Of a stretch of 64,000 bases of DNA, positions 61,799 through 64,000 are shown piece by piece (the stretch's first letter is position 1; each line of letters opens with the position of its first letter). Origin of the DNA: Aestuariivirga litoralis (GTDB taxonomy: Bacteria > Pseudomonadota > Alphaproteobacteria > Rhizobiales > Aestuariivirgaceae). A model generated the notes under the pieces. It was given only the letters and a program-made list of their open reading frames with translations. It searched no databases and had not been told where the DNA came from. A program made the translations under genes and the position numbers. The stretch lies in the NCBI RefSeq assembly GCF_015714715.1, contig NZ_WAHS01000001.1:1302001-1366000 (forward strand), written 5' to 3'.

Positions 61799-63370
61799 TC
61801 AGGCGGCAACGCCCTCCTGCAGCAGCTTGAACACCATCGCATCGAGCAGCGCCTGGAACGAGGCTTCGACGATATTGGGCGACACGCCGACGGTGAACCA
61901 GCGGCGGCCCGTGCTGTCCTTGCTTTCGATCATGACGCGGGTGATGGCGCTGGTGGAGCCATTGAGGATACGCACCTTGAAATCAACCAGCCCCATGTCT
62001 TCGATATGCTTCTGGTATTTGCCGAGGTCCTTGCGGAGCGCCACGTCCAGTGCCGAGACCGGGCCATTGCCCTCGCCCGCGCTGATCATCACTTCATCGC
62101 CGACTTTGACCTTGACCGAGGCTTCTGAGTACATGTTGCCATCGCGCAGGCCTACATTCACCTGGAAGCTGAGCACGTCGAAATAATGCGGCAGGCTGCC
62201 CAGCGTGCGGCGGGCGAGAAGCTCGAATGAGGCATCCGCACCGTCATAGGCATAGCCGATGGCTTCTCGTTCCTTCACTTCGCGCAGCAGGTGATCGAGG
62301 CGCGTGTCATCCTTTTTCACCGCGAGGCCGATGCGTTCGAGCTCTGCGATGAGATTGGATTTACCGGCTTGGTCCGAGACCAGAATAGCGCGGCGATTGC
62401 CCACGCTTTCGGGCTTCACATGCTCGTAAGTTTCCGGGTCCTTCGCCAGCGCCGAGGCATGGATGCCGGCCTTGGTGGCGAAGGCCGATTTGCCGACATA
62501 GGGCGCCTGCGCATTGGGCGCGCGGTTGAGCAGCTCATCGAAGGCGCGCGAGATGGTGGTGAGTTCGCTCACTTTGGCGCTGATTTCAAACTGCTTGGCG
62601 TAATGCGGCTTGAGGCCCAGCGTGCCGATGATCGAGATCAGATTGGCATTGCCGCAACGTTCACCGATGCCGTTCAGCGTGCCCTGGATCTGGCACACGC
62701 CAGCCTCCACCGCTGCGAGCGAATTGGCCACGGCCTGTTCGGTATCATTATGGGCATGCACGCCGAGATGGCTGCCGGGGATGACTTTCGCCACGGCGGT
62801 GACAATCTCGCGCACTTCATGCGGCATGCTGCCACCATTGGTTTCGCACAGCACGACCCAGCGCGCGCCGGCATCATAAGCGGCCTTGGCACAGGCCAAT
62901 GCGTATTCCGGATTGGCCTTGTAGCCATCGAAGAAATGCTCGCAATCGACCAGCACTTCCTTGCCTGCATCCTTGGCAGCCTTCACGCTGTCGGTGATGG
63001 ATTCGAGATTCTCTTCATTGGTGCAGCCGAGTGCGACGCGCACCTGGTAGTCCCAGCTTTTGCCGACAAAGCAGATTGCCTTGGCCTTGGCTTGCAGAAG
63101 GGTTTGCAGGCCCGCATCATTGGAGACGGAGCGACCGGCCCGCTTGGTCATGCCGAAGGCGGTGAAAGTGGCTTTGCATTTGCGCTCTTCTGCGAACAGC
63201 GCGGTGTCGGTGGGGTTGCCACCGGGATAGCCGCCTTCGATGTAATCGACGCCGAGACGGTCGAGCAGTGCCATGACGGCCAGCTTGTCTTCCAGCGAGA
63301 AGCTCACGCCCGGCGTCTGCTGCCCATCGCGCAAGGTGGTGTCAAAGAGAGTGATCTTGCGGCGGGTCAT
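61799..63370 (-). CDS. cimA: Citramalate synthase
   Basis: 523 residues from the ATG at 63370. The HMGL-type barrel starts ITLFDTTLRDGQQTPGV (D10, R14), has VHAHNDTEQAVANSLAAVEAG and a C-terminal LeuA-type regulatory domain (from about residue 390). It condenses pyruvate with acetyl-CoA to citramalate, giving a threonine-independent path to isoleucine. The ATG overlaps the cysS stop by 3 bases (ATGA), so the two are translated together. Confidence 0.93.
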   Translation of the reverse strand: MTRRKITLFDTTLRDGQQTPGVSFSLEDKLAVMALLDRLGVDYIEGGYPGGNPTDTALFAEERKCKATFTAFGMTKRAGRSVSNDAGLQTLLQAKAKAICFVGKSWDYQVRVALGCTNEENLESITDSVKAAKDAGKEVLVDCEHFFDGYKANPEYALACAKAAYDAGARWVVLCETNGGSMPHEVREIVTAVAKVIPGSHLGVHAHNDTEQAVANSLAAVEAGVCQIQGTLNGIGERCGNANLISIIGTLGLKPHYAKQFEISAKVSELTTISRAFDELLNRAPNAQAPYVGKSAFATKAGIHASALAKDPETYEHVKPESVGNRRAILVSDQAGKSNLIAELERIGLAVKKDDTRLDHLLREVKEREAIGYAYDGADASFELLARRTLGSLPHYFDVLSFQVNVGLRDGNMYSEASVKVKVGDEVMISAGEGNGPVSALDVALRKDLGKYQKHIEDMGLVDFKVRILNGSTSAITRVMIESKDSTGRRWFTVGVSPNIVEASFQALLDAMVFKLLQEGVAA

Positions 63371-64000
63371 CTCTTCACTTTCCATTCGGTCTTGAGTTCG
63401 CCGGTGGCGGGGTCTTTGGCGTCCTGGATTTCAATGCCCATGGCGACGAGCTCATCGCGGATGCGGTCGCTTTCCGCGAAGTTCTTGGCTTTGCGGGCTT
63501 CGATGCGGGCGGTGACAAGTTCATCGATTTTTCCAGTTTCGATGATAGATTCACTGAAAGTTTGCCGCAGCGCCTCGTTCGAAAGCGTGAAGCCCAATAG
63601 ATCGAGAGATGCTTTTAGTTTCCCAAATTCGCCCTGTTTTGCAAGCTGATGCAATCGAGTGAATGCAGCATGTGAATTCAGATCATCGCTCAACGCTTCG
63701 ATAACTTCGGCGTCAGGAGCAGATGCGGTGACGGCTGCTGTATCTGTCTGCCAGCCACGCAAGGTTTTGTAGCTGTCTTCCATGCTGGCCTGCGTCCAAT
63801 CAATCGGCTGGCGATAGTGCGTTTTCAGCATGTTGAAGCGCGCGATTTCGCCACCCCAGTTCTGCAACACATCAGCAATTGTGATGAAATTGCCCAAGCT
63901 CTTCGACATCTTCTCGCCTTCGACCTGCAGGAAGCCATTGTGCATCCAGTAGTTCGCCATCACCTTGCTGCCATGGGCGCAGCGGCTTTGGGCGATTTCG
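63367..64000 (-). CDS. cysS: Cysteinyl-tRNA synthetase, C-terminal part (5' end outside window)
   Basis: The reading frame continues to the window edge, where it gives EIAQSRCAHG, then YWMHNGFLQVEGEKMSKSLGN with the class I KMSKS loop, followed by the DALR helical domain (ARFNMLKTHYRQPIDW). About 210 residues are inside the window. It charges tRNA-Cys. Its stop codon overlaps the cimA start, as in other Rhizobiales. Confidence 0.95.
   Translation of the reverse strand, partial: EIAQSRCAHGSKVMANYWMHNGFLQVEGEKMSKSLGNFITIADVLQNWGGEIARFNMLKTHYRQPIDWTQASMEDSYKTLRGWQTDTAAVTASAPDAEVIEALSDDLNSHAAFTRLHQLAKQGEFGKLKASLDLLGFTLSNEALRQTFSESIIETGKIDELVTARIEARKAKNFAESDRIRDELVAMGIEIQDAKDPATGELKTEWKVKR

Noticed and set aside
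62291-63649. 452-codon plus-strand open frame opposite cimA and cysS
   Set aside because: Antisense to two strongly conserved genes; the translation shows no family features.
1-64000. CRISPR arrays, restriction-modification, toxin-antitoxin, prophage, insertion sequences, rRNA genes
   Set aside because: No regularly spaced repeats, integrase, transposase, methylase-nuclease pair, toxin-antitoxin pair or rRNA signature was found on either strand by reading.

Overview
The window is chromosomal DNA of an alphaproteobacterium, most likely a member of the Hyphomicrobiales (Rhizobiales). This rests on gene content and order (rdgB-hemW-rsmI-yraN-gshB; lptD-surA-pdxA-rsmA facing gmk-yicC-mltG-fabF-acpP-fabG-fabD; psd-pssA; an Atm1-type exporter; cimA-cysS), on LPS and outer-membrane genes, and on the high-GC codon use. 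No rRNA gene, tRNA gene, CRISPR array, prophage or insertion sequence was seen. Coding density is very high, many genes overlap by 1-17 bases, and several convergent pairs overlap at their 3' ends.

Layout. 1-4.8 kb: housekeeping operon (rdgB end, hemW, rsmI, yraN, gshB, a HAD phosphatase) converging on DUF1737 and holC. 4.9-6.6 kb: an Old Yellow Enzyme reductase divergent from a one-cysteine HxlR regulator, with a nested palindromic operator and a dispersed palindromic repeat. 6.6-13.4 kb: pepA and the lptD-surA-pdxA-rsmA envelope operon. 13.4-19.9 kb: gmk, yicC, mltG and the fatty-acid synthesis genes. 19.9-25.2 kb: an Fe-S RNA methyltransferase, thiamine pyrophosphokinase, and a TPP riboswitch in front of thiBPQ. 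25.1-29.9 kb: a LysR regulator and phnW-phnA-phnY for 2-aminoethylphosphonate degradation. 29.9-33.5 kb: a membrane alkaline-phosphatase-superfamily protein and a divergent Na/Pi-cotransporter-like protein. 33.5-36.7 kb: a tightly overlapped operon (CoA transferase, two GFA paralogues, DUF427, an orphan, a YeaQ-like membrane protein).

36.7-42.4 kb: an Lrp/AsnC regulator and a corrinoid/one-carbon module (DUF6356, PF13769 'virulence factor', methyltetrahydrofolate:corrinoid methyltransferase, ASKHA/ferredoxin activator, SDR) interrupted by an inverted acetyltransferase. 42.4-46.7 kb: accessory metabolic genes (glyoxalase-fold, 2OG-dioxygenase-like, rhodanese, gamma-glutamyltransferase, EamA exporter). 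46.8-53.4 kb: a polyamine unit (spuC-like aminotransferase, potD, potB, potC, potA, agmatinase-like). 53.6-57.7 kb: psd-pssA-MMPL-like transporter. 58.0-64 kb: Atm1-type ABC transporter, a small membrane protein, a LOG-family protein, rarD, cimA, and the truncated cysS.

How it works together. Most of the window is core envelope, lipid, translation and cofactor biology. The accessory layer is catabolic: phosphonates to acetate and phosphate, polyamines to aminobutyraldehyde, and probably methylated compounds through corrinoid chemistry. I found no obvious defence or mobile system. The least explained items are the CoA-transferase/GFA/DUF427 operon, the corrinoid module without its corrinoid protein, the membrane phosphatase-superfamily protein beside phnY, and two transporter-like proteins that lack their families' usual signature residues.
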